Assembly (NCBI RefSeq): GCF_027158465.1
Contig: NZ_JAMKYL010000006.1
Span: forward strand, 1 to 64,000
Direction of reading: 5' to 3'
Source of the DNA: Oxalobacter paeniformigenes
Lineage (GTDB): Bacteria > Pseudomonadota > Gammaproteobacteria > Burkholderiales > Burkholderiaceae_D
DNA: 64,000 nucleotides
Position 1 is the stretch's first letter; each line of letters opens with the position of its first letter. Below are positions 26,635 to 34,883 of the stretch, piece by piece. The notes under the pieces are model-generated. The model did not search any database. It was not told the DNA's origin and saw only the letters and a list, made by a program, of their open reading frames with translations. The position numbers and the translations under genes were made by a program.

Positions 26635-27237
26635 TCATAACCGTTGTTCAAGCATCCACTGCATGATTTCCACAACAAGGGCATCGCTGCCTTGTGCAAG
26701 GGCCCGCGCCCCACCTTGTGCGTCCGGTGTCTGTGCGGCCACTTCCTTGCTGAAAACTTTCTGCGCGATCAGATTACCCCCCTTAAACAGAGAAGCATAA
26801 AGCGCAATACGTCCGACACTGTCGGTCGGACTGCTGAAATGCTGGCTGAAATCCTCGATATGGATACGCAATACGAGTGCCGGGGACACCGTTCTTGCGC
26901 CGACAACCGGATTCCCGGATGAAACCAGAAAAGCATCGAGCCTGCTTTTGAAAAGTCGCGATGGCGCAGCATTCCAGCTGCTCTCGGTATAGAAACGGAT
27001 TTGCTGGTTATTGATGTAATCCAACCTGTAAAACATCAGATTTTCACTCATCCACCCGGGTGAGCTCACTTTTGTCCGGACGGCCGGCATTCCTGACGCC
27101 ATGGATACTTTTCCATCCGTTCCGATCGGTCCCAGATCATACAGCATCGCTGTCGGGCGATTGTCGCCCAACGCGCAGGCAGCCAGTATGATCGCCGAAA
27201 ACACCATGACCACACAAAATCTTATCCGCTTCATCAT
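26635..27237 (-). CDS. ABC-type transport auxiliary lipoprotein (PqiC/YmbA-like)
   Basis: A 200-residue lipoprotein with a lipobox LAAC at about 18-21 (IILAACALGD), followed by the PF03886-type domain: AMLYDLGPIG, YRLDYINNQQIRFYTESSWNAAPSRLF, and ALVLRIHIEDFSQHF. Such proteins link MCE-type transporters to the outer membrane. It lies 23 bases after the mlaD-like gene, completing a permease/ATPase/MCE/lipoprotein set. Confidence 0.86.
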   Translation of the reverse strand: MMKRIRFCVVMVFSAIILAACALGDNRPTAMLYDLGPIGTDGKVSMASGMPAVRTKVSSPGWMSENLMFYRLDYINNQQIRFYTESSWNAAPSRLFKSRLDAFLVSSGNPVVGARTVSPALVLRIHIEDFSQHFSSPTDSVGRIALYASLFKGGNLIAQKVFSKEVAAQTPDAQGGARALAQGSDALVVEIMQWMLEQRL

Positions 27238-27260
27238 GACTGATTCCCCCGAACTCGTTT

Positions 27261-28139
27261 TTATTTTCCATTTGCGTCAAATCCTGGTTCCCCGGGGCCT
27301 GGAGCCGGCCCCCTGGCCCCGAAAAGCAGTCCTGACGGCCGCTGCTGGTATTGATCCAATACCTTGTTGAGATTGGATAACGTTATTTTGGCTTCTTCCG
27401 TCAGCGATTCAAGATGGGGAACGGTATCGCTGTTAATATCATTCGCCAGCATCGTATTGGCTTTGGCGCTCAGTTCCTTGAGTTCCTGAGACAATTCGGT
27501 AACGGAACGGATCATTTCCCGAGTATCATCCGTCATCTGCGGCATCTGTTGCAGTACCGGTTCCAGCTGGTCCGGCACTTTTTCCCAGCTCTTGGCCGCA
27601 CGGCCGATGCTTCTGAATGAATCAACAAGCGTCTGGCTGTTTTCCTTGTTGAAAATATACGACAGGCGTGACGTGATACTTTGTATTTCCTGCAAAATAT
27701 GCAATCCACGCAACTGGAGTTGCGCAAGCAGACTGGGCCTCATCGGAATTTCCGCCGGTTTTTCCGGTGATGTTTCAAGTTTTTCCATATTCGTCCCGCT
27801 ATCACCCAATTCCACGGAGGCGATTCCGGTAACGCCCTGATATGTCAGGGTGGCATACGTCGATTTCGTCATGGGAGTATCTTCCTTGACCTCGAAATGA
27901 ATCAGGATCTCCCCCGGTTTGGCAGGATTGAATCCGATGCTGGTTACCCGCCCGACATCCATTCCGCGATAACGAACCGTCGCCTGCGGATTCAGACCCG
28001 GAATAGACTGATTGGTGGAAATCATGTAGGGCAGTCGAACGGTCTTGTCCATATTCAGATACCAGACAATAAACAGGGCCGCTGCAACCAGACAGACTGT
28101 AAACAATCCGGCGATAAACGCATGAGACTTATTTTCCAT
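27261..28139 (-). CDS. MlaD-family (MCE domain) lipid-transport protein
   Basis: A 292-residue protein with one N-terminal membrane helix (about 8-28), an MCE domain of about 80 residues (TNQSIPGLNPQATVRYRGMD through QGVTGIASVELG), and a long helical C-terminal tail. It is larger than E. coli MlaD and resembles the MCE proteins paired with PqiC-like lipoproteins. It likely forms a periplasmic ring that carries lipids between membranes. It overlaps the ATPase gene by 11 bases. Confidence 0.9.
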   Translation of the reverse strand: MENKSHAFIAGLFTVCLVAAALFIVWYLNMDKTVRLPYMISTNQSIPGLNPQATVRYRGMDVGRVTSIGFNPAKPGEILIHFEVKEDTPMTKSTYATLTYQGVTGIASVELGDSGTNMEKLETSPEKPAEIPMRPSLLAQLQLRGLHILQEIQSITSRLSYIFNKENSQTLVDSFRSIGRAAKSWEKVPDQLEPVLQQMPQMTDDTREMIRSVTELSQELKELSAKANTMLANDINSDTVPHLESLTEEAKITLSNLNKVLDQYQQRPSGLLFGARGPAPGPGEPGFDANGK

Positions 28140-28938
28140 CGCATCCTCTCAATACTTTCGCGACATTCAATTTCGGCAAACCGGCCAGCACCTTTCTGCC
28201 TCTGGGTCCCAGAAAGAAAGCTTCTATAAAGGGATGACGCACTGCCAGAACCGTTTCCGGCGGCCCGCTGGCGACAATCGTCTGGTCGGCCAACACCACG
28301 ATCTGGGTCGACAAATCCAGAATCGTGTCCAGATCATGTGAAACCATCACGACTGTCAGTTTCAGTTCATCATGGAGACTTTGCACCAGCTCTACAAAAC
28401 TGTCGGATAATGCCGGGTCCAGCCCGGCAGTCGGTTCATCCAGAAACAACAAATCCGGTTCAAGCGACAACGCCCTGGCCAATGCCACCCGCTTGATCAT
28501 GCCGCCTGACAAATCGGAGGGCATTTTGCCTGCATCCCGCGCTGACAATCCGGCCATCTGCAATTTCAGCAAAACGGCCTTGGCAATCAAATCTTCCGGC
28601 AATCCATGCAATTCACGCATGGGCAGGGCAACATTGTCGAAAACCGACATGGCCGAAAAAAGTGCACCCTGCTGGAACAATACCCCCCAGCGATCATTGA
28701 GACGGCGCATTTGTTGCACACTGGCCGTACCGATATCGGTACCCAGCACCTTCACGGTACCACGCGCCGGCTTTTGCAGCCCGAGAATTTCCCGAAGCAA
28801 TGTCGTTTTTCCGGAACCCGAACCACCGACAATCGAAACGATTTCACCTCTTTTGATCGTCAGATTCAGATCTTTATGGACGACATGACTGCCGAACTGT
28901 GTCCACAAGCCCTGAATTTCTATCGCATTCGCCTCCAT
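28129..28938 (-). CDS. MlaF-type ABC transporter ATP-binding protein
   Basis: A 269-residue ATPase with Walker A GGSGSGKTT, signature LSGGMIKRVALARAL, Walker B LLFLDEPTAGLDP and the switch His in VMVSHDLDT. It belongs to the Mla (phospholipid transport) ABC group. Its ATG overlaps the permease stop by one base (TGATG), and its own end overlaps the MCE gene, so the set is tightly coupled. Confidence 0.93.
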   Translation of the reverse strand: MEANAIEIQGLWTQFGSHVVHKDLNLTIKRGEIVSIVGGSGSGKTTLLREILGLQKPARGTVKVLGTDIGTASVQQMRRLNDRWGVLFQQGALFSAMSVFDNVALPMRELHGLPEDLIAKAVLLKLQMAGLSARDAGKMPSDLSGGMIKRVALARALSLEPDLLFLDEPTAGLDPALSDSFVELVQSLHDELKLTVVMVSHDLDTILDLSTQIVVLADQTIVASGPPETVLAVRHPFIEAFFLGPRGRKVLAGLPKLNVAKVLRGCDGK

Positions 28939-29900
28939 CAGAACCCCACACCCTGCAGCACTATCGCAAAAATCGCATCAGCCAGAATGACAATCGTAAT
29001 GGATGTGACGACGGCACTGGTCGTTCCCTGTCCCAGACTCTCTGTATTAGGCTTGATCCGCATACCGTAATAACAGGCGATCAGCGCAATCAATATGCCG
29101 AAAACAAATCCCTTGCCGAGACCGATCCAGAAATTCGCGATAGGTACGGCCTTTGGCAACGCCGAAATGAAATAGGGAATGGACAGACCGATTTCAAAAC
29201 TCGCAGCCAGCATACCTCCCAGCAATGCCAGGATATCGGTCCAGATAACCAGTAGTGGCATAACGACTGACAGAGCGATGACTTTCGGCAATATCAACCG
29301 GAACCCATGCGGCATTCCCATGACTTGCATGGCATTGAGTTCTTCCGTCACGCGCATGACGCCGAGCTGCGCCGTCATGGCAGATCCGGAACGCCCCGCG
29401 ACAAGAATGGCTGCCAGCAAAGGTCCCAGTTCGCGAACAACGCTCATGCCCAGGAGGTTGACCAGAAATATGTCTCCACCGAATATATGCAGCTGCTGCC
29501 CTGACAGATACGACAAGACGACACCGATCAGAAAACCGACGATCGCCGTAATCGTCAGCGCCTGCGCACCGGCATGATAGACATTGGCCGATATTTCCGT
29601 CCATGGCCCTCTGTGCGGAGCGCGGATAAAACGGAGCAAATCGATCATCAGCTGCCCCAGCATGGCGACCATGGAAGATATATGATCCATCGCCAGACGC
29701 GGAAAATTCCTTAGCCGGGAAAATGGTACCCAACGTACGTTGCCCCCCTCTGGCATCGTGAGGCTGCCGGCACTTTCCAGTCTGGAAAAAAGCCTCTCCT
29801 GCTCTGCAGTCAGCAAAAGACCGGACGGACTCGCTTCCAGCCATCCCACAACAGCTGTGCCCCGATATAATCCAGACCTGACATTTGTGTCAGATCCCAT
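28938..29900 (-). CDS. MlaE-type permease, 5' part out of frame with its STAS domain
   Basis: A 320-residue frame. From about residue 105 it is a full MlaE permease with five or six helices and the conserved loop VRELGPLLAAILVAGRSGSAMTA. Before that lies the second half of a STAS domain (LLLTAEQERLFSRLESAG) that belongs with the upstream frame at 29810-30058. The first residues (MGSDTNVRSGLYRG) overlap the STAS coding sequence in another frame and look non-native. However, the ATG at 29900 has AAAGGA nine bases upstream, so independent initiation is possible. See the STAS entry for the frame junction. Confidence 0.85.
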   Translation of the reverse strand: MGSDTNVRSGLYRGTAVVGWLEASPSGLLLTAEQERLFSRLESAGSLTMPEGGNVRWVPFSRLRNFPRLAMDHISSMVAMLGQLMIDLLRFIRAPHRGPWTEISANVYHAGAQALTITAIVGFLIGVVLSYLSGQQLHIFGGDIFLVNLLGMSVVRELGPLLAAILVAGRSGSAMTAQLGVMRVTEELNAMQVMGMPHGFRLILPKVIALSVVMPLLVIWTDILALLGGMLAASFEIGLSIPYFISALPKAVPIANFWIGLGKGFVFGILIALIACYYGMRIKPNTESLGQGTTSAVVTSITIVILADAIFAIVLQGVGF

Positions 29901-30058
29901 GTCATATCGTCCTTTTCCGCAAAAAGCAAAACAGTCGACCTGATCTGGTCAATAGCCCCTGAAGCGGCCAGCGATTCAACACGCCAGTTACCGCGAAGCA
30001 CGATATCCGTACTGCCGCTTCTGTCTATGCTGGGACTCTGATCCTGATTGCTCGGCAT
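29810..30058 (-). CDS. N-terminal STAS-domain fragment of a STAS-MlaE permease (frame-shifted)
   Basis: An 82-residue frame with the STAS pattern LRGNWRVESLAASGAIDQI followed by MTWDLTQMSGLDYIGAQLL, then WDGWKRVRP and a stop. In many betaproteobacteria this domain is fused to MlaE. Here continuation into the MlaE frame needs a minus-one shift near 29830-29840, which would read WKRVRPGLLLTAEQERLF. It may be a frameshift mutation, a sequencing error, a recoding site, or a true split like the separate MlaB of E. coli. No convincing slippery heptamer is present. Confidence 0.7.
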   Translation of the reverse strand: MPSNQDQSPSIDRSGSTDIVLRGNWRVESLAASGAIDQIRSTVLLFAEKDDMTWDLTQMSGLDYIGAQLLWDGWKRVRPVFC

Positions 30059-30348
30059 ACTTGTCCGTTTTTCCTGTTACATGCGCCTTCATACTGCAAT
30101 ATGAAACGCTATTTGTTCACAATAACCGCTCTTTTTTGAATATTACACGAAAAACGGCACATTTCCGTATTGCTTTCCGGCAAGCCGAATACCGGTCACA
30201 GGGTATTTTCGACACGAATTCTGCCATTTGATCCGATCTTGCCGGATATGAAAGTCATGCCTGTATATCCGGAAGGTATCGAGACTTTGCCTGCACGGTA
30301 AAATAACCGCTACAATCCGTTCCCAATCCCGTAAAAAACAGAATCATC

Positions 30349-31128
30349 ATGTTGCTTGTCGACGCAGGAAACACTTTTATCAAATGGGCCAGACCAGCGC
30401 CAGGCCAGACCTTCCATCTGGAATCTGTCCATTGGAAAAATTTCGGGGCGGTAAGGCATCATGAAATGGATGTCCTCAAAAAGGCCTGGCACAAACTTCA
30501 TGAAGAAACGCCGATCAGCCATGTGCTGATTTCCAATGTTGCCGGAAAGCAACTCGGCGATGCGCTGTCCGGACTGCTGGAAACACTGGATCCGCAACCA
30601 ATATCGGTCAAATGGTTCCGTTCCGCGCCATCGCTGGGCGGAATCACCAATACCTATCAGGATTATCGCAAACTGGGCTGTGACCGTTTCGCCTCAATGA
30701 TCGGTGCACGCTCGCTCATGCCGGGAAAAGCGCTGGTCGTCGTAACGGCCGGAACCGCCACCACGATCGACACGCTGTCGCCGGACGGTACCTTTCTCGG
30801 CGGCATGATATTGCCGGGACTGAAACTGATGTCCGACTCGCTGGCTCACAATACCGCATTATTGCCTGAGATAGACCAGATGATCCGTCATCTGCCGCTT
30901 TTCGCCGACAACACCAGCGGCGCCATCCTGAGCGGTTGCATCAATGCCCAGGCAGGTGCCATCGAGCGTGCCGTTACGACACATCGGAAACGGTTTTCCG
31001 ATGTGCACTGCCTTTTGTCCGGTGGCGCCGCACCGTATATTGCACCGAATCTTTCTATCCCTTGCAGAATAATAGATAATCTTGTCCTGATCGGTTTGCA
31101 CACATCCTCGACACGACAAACTTACTGA
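30349..31128 (+). CDS. coaX: Type III pantothenate kinase CoaX
   Basis: A 259-residue enzyme catalysing the first step of coenzyme A synthesis. It has the ASKHA fold: phosphate-binding LLVDAGNTFIKWA at the N terminus, LGCDRFASMIGAR with the catalytic Asp, VVTAGTATTIDTLSPDGTFLGG, and LSGGAAPYIAPNL near the end. birA, often upstream in related bacteria, is absent here; the 290 bases before it contain only promoters as far as I can see. It is followed 4 bases later by a SPOR gene. Confidence 0.93.
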   Translation: MLLVDAGNTFIKWARPAPGQTFHLESVHWKNFGAVRHHEMDVLKKAWHKLHEETPISHVLISNVAGKQLGDALSGLLETLDPQPISVKWFRSAPSLGGITNTYQDYRKLGCDRFASMIGARSLMPGKALVVVTAGTATTIDTLSPDGTFLGGMILPGLKLMSDSLAHNTALLPEIDQMIRHLPLFADNTSGAILSGCINAQAGAIERAVTTHRKRFSDVHCLLSGGAAPYIAPNLSIPCRIIDNLVLIGLHTSSTRQTY

Positions 31129-31132
31129 AGTT

Positions 31133-31819
31133 ATGCTGAAATTTGCCTTCTGGATCCTGCTGGCGGCCAATATCGTGGCATTTGCAACGGCACTGGATTA
31201 TTCCGGTACCTCCCGAACCCGAACCGCATCCACAGAAACCGCATCCATCATGCCTGAACGAATCCGTGTAGCGCCGCCATCCGCAACCGCAGCGACACAG
31301 GCATCAACATCGGTATCGGAATCCGAACAGATTGCAGCTGAAAAACCGGCAACGACATGCATTGCCTTTGAAGGTTTCGATCCGGAAAAAGCCGACCTGT
31401 TTGAAAAGAAACTGGCATTTCCCGCAGGGACCTTCACACGAACGACTGCCAGCACGGCATCGAACTACATGGTATACATACCGCCATCGAAAAACATGAA
31501 AACGGCGGAAGCTCACATTGCCGCACTGAAAGCGAAAAACATCACCAATTATTTTCTCATCCAGGACGGCAAGTTCCGGAATGCCATTTCTCTGGGCATT
31601 TTCAAAACGGAAACGGCGGCCAACAAACTTCTGGCCGAACTGAAAGCGCAAGGCATTCACGACCTTGCCATTGCGGGACGAGGCAAGCAGACGGAAACCG
31701 TTACGCTCAGCATAAACCATCCAAACCGGCGCCAGATCGAGCAGATCGACGCATTGTTGACCGAATTTCCGAAAATCACCCGTAAAGACTGTCCCATGCC
31801 GGGAGAAACATCGCAATAA
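31133..31819 (+). CDS. SPOR-domain-like membrane protein
   Basis: A 228-residue protein with an N-terminal membrane helix (about 3-20, FAFWILLAANIVAFATAL), an Ala/Thr/Ser-rich linker, and a C-terminal SPOR-like domain (YMVYIPPSKNMKTAEAHI through FRNAISLGIFKTETAANKL). The coaX-SPOR pair is typical of Burkholderiales. The role is inferred to be envelope or wall related. There is a short Cys-containing segment (TTCIAFEGF) before the domain and another Cys at the end (RKDCPMPGE). Confidence 0.8.
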   Translation: MLKFAFWILLAANIVAFATALDYSGTSRTRTASTETASIMPERIRVAPPSATAATQASTSVSESEQIAAEKPATTCIAFEGFDPEKADLFEKKLAFPAGTFTRTTASTASNYMVYIPPSKNMKTAEAHIAALKAKNITNYFLIQDGKFRNAISLGIFKTETAANKLLAELKAQGIHDLAIAGRGKQTETVTLSINHPNRRQIEQIDALLTEFPKITRKDCPMPGETSQ

Positions 31820-31970
31820 CCAGAGTATTTTCATTGCGAACGTCTTAAACCGCGAAAGTTGGCTATAATGCTCCTGTTTTTTTACATTCAGTAAAAACCG
31901 AAACAGAAACGGGCAATTGAACGGTTCAGCCTGCGCTTTTCTCCTATCCACTTTTTAAATGCGAGCAACC

Positions 31971-32612
31971 ATGAAGTTTCAAATCATTCCTGTTACTCCT
32001 TTCCAGCAAAATTGCACCCTGATGTGGGATGAAAACACAAACAAGGCCGCCGTCGTCGATCCGGGCGGTGATATCGAACGGATCAGCGATGCCATCAAAC
32101 AGCATGGCCTGACGCTGGAAAAGGTTCTGGTAACGCATGGTCATCTGGATCATTGCGGTGGCGCCAGAAAACTGGCTGACCTCTACAACGTACCCATCGA
32201 AGGGCCGAACAAGGCCGACGACTGGCTGCTTGAACAACTCGGCTCGGAACAGACCCGCATGTGGGGACTGCCTCCGGGACAACCGTTCACACCTGACCGC
32301 TGGCTGGAACAGGGTGATGAAGTCACTGTCGGCAACGAAACCCTGAAAGTCTTTCACTGCCCGGGCCATTCACCGGGTCATGTCATTTTCTTCCATGCTC
32401 CGACAAAAGTCGCCATCTCCGGCGACGTGCTTTTCGCAGGCTCGATCGGACGTACCGATCTGCCAAAAGGCAGCTTCAAGGCACTGGAAAAATCCATCCG
32501 GGAAAACATGTACAAGCTGGGCGATGACGTACAGTTCATTCCCGGCCATGGACCGGTCTCGTCAATCGGTCAGGAACGGCGCAGCAACGCGTTTGTCCGG
32601 GATAAAAATTAA
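31971..32612 (+). CDS. MBL-fold metallo-hydrolase (glyoxalase II-like, YcbL type)
   Basis: A 213-residue metallo-beta-lactamase-fold enzyme. The metal motif is THGHLDHCGGARKL, with further ligands in CPGHSPGHVIFF, AISGDVLFAGSIGRTDLP and IPGHGPVSSIGQER. Size and pattern match YcbL-type hydrolases, which often act on S-lactoylglutathione or related thioesters; the substrate is not certain. I chose the ATG at 31971, four codons after the first ATG (31959), because the sequence MKFQIIPVTPFQQNCTL is the usual family start. Confidence 0.88.
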   Translation: MKFQIIPVTPFQQNCTLMWDENTNKAAVVDPGGDIERISDAIKQHGLTLEKVLVTHGHLDHCGGARKLADLYNVPIEGPNKADDWLLEQLGSEQTRMWGLPPGQPFTPDRWLEQGDEVTVGNETLKVFHCPGHSPGHVIFFHAPTKVAISGDVLFAGSIGRTDLPKGSFKALEKSIRENMYKLGDDVQFIPGHGPVSSIGQERRSNAFVRDKN

Positions 32613-32726
32613 TTCCGATAATTCACATCAGATATTGTTTGGAAACGGTTCTTTTCAAAGAAAAAAAAGTTTTTTAAACAACCGCCAAATAAGAAAAAAA
32701 TTGCATATTTTGTAGGCAAAATTTCA

Positions 32727-32756
32727 TTGACCGCAAATTTGTAACACAAGTATAAT
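32727..32756 (+). promoter_or_regulatory. Sigma-70 promoter of the ATP synthase operon
   Basis: A TTGACC element at 32727-32732 and a perfect TATAAT at 32751-32756 are separated by 18 bases, about 100 bases before atpI. The surrounding 230 bases are AT-rich and contain no gene. Confidence 0.75.
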
Positions 32757-32858
32757 TCGGGGGTTTGGTGGCAATCCGGCGGCAGATTCTCCCAGTCATG
32801 GGGAATTTGTTCCGGTTGCAGCTCCTGATTTGATGACAGCGGCAAATTGAGATCAAAA

Positions 32859-33203
32859 ATGGGGCGCGTTCTTTTGTGGCAGTCGGCTTTTGCAATAGTC
32901 ATTGCGCTGATTGCGGTATTGATAGGAGGAGTTCCTTCCGGAATTGCGGCAATTTTGGCCGGTTTGTGTTGTGTGATTCCGAATGTGTGTTTTTTTGCCG
33001 GTTTGTTTTTCGCGCAAAAAATATTTCACAAGATCATACCCGCCACCTTTTTTGTAATGGAATTCTTGAAGATTTTGATCTCGATTTTGCTGGTAATACT
33101 TGTTTTCTGGTTTTATCGCGAGATCAAATGGATAGCGTTTATTGTGAGCTACATCCTGATTCTTAAGAGTTATATTTTGTTATTGTTAAAATTGAAGAGT
33201 TGA
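32859..33203 (+). CDS. atpI: ATP synthase subunit I
   Basis: A 114-residue membrane protein with four hydrophobic segments that assists Fo assembly, probably of the c ring. The pattern LLWQSAFAIVIALIAVLIGG followed by GIAAILAGLCCVIPN is typical of betaproteobacterial AtpI. The ATG at 32859 is chosen; an in-frame TTG at 32847 is possible. It is more AT-rich than its neighbours. It precedes atpB by 2 bases and heads the operon. Confidence 0.88.
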   Translation: MGRVLLWQSAFAIVIALIAVLIGGVPSGIAAILAGLCCVIPNVCFFAGLFFAQKIFHKIIPATFFVMEFLKILISILLVILVFWFYREIKWIAFIVSYILILKSYILLLLKLKS

Positions 33204-33205
33204 TC

Positions 33206-34042
33206 ATGTCTGCAGATGCTCATACGCCAACATTGGCAGAATACGTAACCCACCACCTTCAAAACTTCGGAACAAGCCATCAGGAAAAAATCATAGATTT
33301 TTCCATCATCAACCTTGACACGGTTTTCTGGTCCGTTTTTTGTGGTGCCTTCGCCTGCATTTTCATGTATATCGTCGCCAAGAAAGCAACGTCGGATACA
33401 CCGAACCGCGTTCAGTCCATGATCGAGGTGCTGGTGGAAATGGCCGATACACAGTCCAAGGCACAGATCCATGGCGATCGTCGTTTTATCGCACCACTGG
33501 CGCTGACCATGTTCGTCTGGATCTCGTTGATGAACTGCATGGACTTTCTGCCTGTTGACCTGTTCGGACAGCTTTTCACGTGGACCGGATTGAGCAAATA
33601 CATTACGTACCATCGTGTCGTGCCGACATCCGATCTGAATGGTACCGTCGGTATTTCGCTGGGCGTCGTCGTGCTGATGATCTATTTCGGTATCAAGGTC
33701 AAAGGCCTGAAAGGCTTCCTGCACGAACTGTTCGGTGCGCCTTTCGGTCTTGCGCTGGCACCGGCAAATTTCATTCTGAACTGCATTGAATACATTTCGA
33801 AAATGGTTTCCCTGGCCATGCGGTTGTGGGGGAACATGTATGCAGGCGAACTGCTGTTTTTGATGATTGCGATGCTGGGTGCCTATGCATCCCTGTCGAT
33901 TGGCGGTTCGTTCCTCTTCCTGGGACACGTCGTTGCTGGCGCGATCTGGGCGATTTTCCATATCCTGATCGTTTTCCTGCAGGCATTCATTTTCATGATG
34001 CTGACCCTGGTTTACCTCGGTCTCGCTCATGAAGGACACTGA
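33206..34042 (+). CDS. atpB: ATP synthase subunit a
   Basis: A 278-residue Fo channel subunit. The essential arginine is R206 in SLAMRLWGNMYAGELLFL, next to the conserved Gly, Asn and Glu residues of the proton half-channels. The ATG at 33206 has GAAGAG just upstream and follows the atpI stop by 2 bases; a TTG two codons earlier is open but less likely. Five to six helices are visible. Confidence 0.96.
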   Translation: MSADAHTPTLAEYVTHHLQNFGTSHQEKIIDFSIINLDTVFWSVFCGAFACIFMYIVAKKATSDTPNRVQSMIEVLVEMADTQSKAQIHGDRRFIAPLALTMFVWISLMNCMDFLPVDLFGQLFTWTGLSKYITYHRVVPTSDLNGTVGISLGVVVLMIYFGIKVKGLKGFLHELFGAPFGLALAPANFILNCIEYISKMVSLAMRLWGNMYAGELLFLMIAMLGAYASLSIGGSFLFLGHVVAGAIWAIFHILIVFLQAFIFMMLTLVYLGLAHEGH

Positions 34043-34094
34043 TTTTTTCAACCCTTTGTTTTAACCTTTATTTTTCAATCTGGAAGGAAATATT

Positions 34095-34340
34095 ATGAGT
34101 AATATTGGCATGATGGTCTTTACCTGTGGTTTCATGATCGCTATCGTAGCGTTTGCCGCAGCTTTCGGTATCTCTTTTATGGCAGGTAAATACCTTGATG
34201 CATCCGCACGTCAGCCTGAACTGACCAACCCGCTGCGTACCAACGTTCTGATTCTGGCTGGTCTGGTTGACGCGGTTTATCTGATCGCCGTTGCTATCTC
34301 CGTCATGTTTGCGTTCGTTAATCCTTTCGCAGGTAACTGA
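34095..34340 (+). CDS. atpE: ATP synthase subunit c, with unusual helix-1 composition
   Basis: An 81-residue hairpin protein forming the rotor ring. The proton-carrying carboxylate is D59 (LAGLVDAVYLIAV), and the polar loop is ARQPEL at 38-43. In helix 1 the glycine-rich packing motif of most proteobacteria is largely replaced: IVAFAAAFGISFMAGKY has Ala or Ser where Gly is usual. The Gln needed in helix 1 for sodium binding is replaced by Ile, and the residue after D59 is Ala, so proton coupling is expected. GGAAGGAAA lies before the ATG. Confidence 0.95.
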   Translation: MSNIGMMVFTCGFMIAIVAFAAAFGISFMAGKYLDASARQPELTNPLRTNVLILAGLVDAVYLIAVAISVMFAFVNPFAGN

Positions 34341-34350
34341 ACAAGCTGGG

Positions 34351-34370
34351 TTCGGATGGAAACATCCGAA
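34351..34370 (+). promoter_or_regulatory. GNRA hairpin between atpE and atpF
   Basis: A perfect eight-pair stem (ttcggatg / catccgaa) is closed by a GAAA tetraloop, 10 bases after the atpE stop. No T tract follows, so it is not a terminator. It may protect the 3' end of an atpE-containing RNA and so help produce the excess of c subunits needed. Confidence 0.6.
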
Positions 34371-34410
34371 ACTTGAACATGGCGCAATACTATTTTAAAA
34401 GGGAAATACC

Positions 34411-34881
34411 GTGAATTTAAATGCGACATTATTCGCGCAATTCGTGGTCTTTATTGTTCTTGCCATATTCACGGCAAAAGTAGTATGGCCACCTTTAGTT
34501 AAGGTTCTGGATGAGCGCGCGAAAAAAATCCAGGAAGGTTTGACTGCGGCCGACCGTAGCAAGCAGGAAATGATCGCCGTACAAAAGCATGTTCAGAGCG
34601 AGCTGGCCAAAGCAAGAGAAGAAGGTCAGAAACGTGTTCAGGAAGCTGAAACACGTGCACAGCAAATCGCTGACGACATCAAACTGGATGCCGAAAACGA
34701 AGCAGCTGAAATCATCGCTCAGGCAAAAGCCCAGGCCGAATTGCAAATCAAGCAGGCCAGGGAACAGCTTCGGGCAGAAGTGGCCTCGCTGGCTGTCAAG
34801 GGCGCTGAACAGATTCTCAAACGCGAAATTGACGCTAAAGCCCATGCTGATCTGTTAAACAAACTTTCTGCTGAACTTTAA
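34411..34881 (+). CDS. atpF: ATP synthase subunit b
   Basis: A 156-residue stator subunit: one N-terminal membrane helix (LFAQFVVFIVLAIFTAKVVW), then a long charged coiled coil ending in a delta-binding segment. It begins with GTG preceded by AAAAGGGAAA at good spacing; no ATG fits the N terminus. Length equals the E. coli protein (156). Confidence 0.95.
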   Translation: MNLNATLFAQFVVFIVLAIFTAKVVWPPLVKVLDERAKKIQEGLTAADRSKQEMIAVQKHVQSELAKAREEGQKRVQEAETRAQQIADDIKLDAENEAAEIIAQAKAQAELQIKQAREQLRAEVASLAVKGAEQILKREIDAKAHADLLNKLSAEL

Positions 34882-34883
34882 TT

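Noticed and set aside
29825..29845. Programmed frameshift heptamer at the STAS-MlaE junction
   Set aside because: I looked for an X-XXY-YYZ type sequence in the correct frame and found none convincing, so recoding is left only as an option.
32613..32846. Small gene or RNA in the AT-rich leader before atpI
   Set aside because: No frame with a start and ribosome-binding site, and no clear structure; the promoter and leader of the atp operon explain it.
34095..34340. Sodium-coupled ATP synthase
   Set aside because: The c subunit lacks the helix-1 Gln and the Ser/Thr next to the carboxylate seen in sodium-binding rings; proton coupling fits better.
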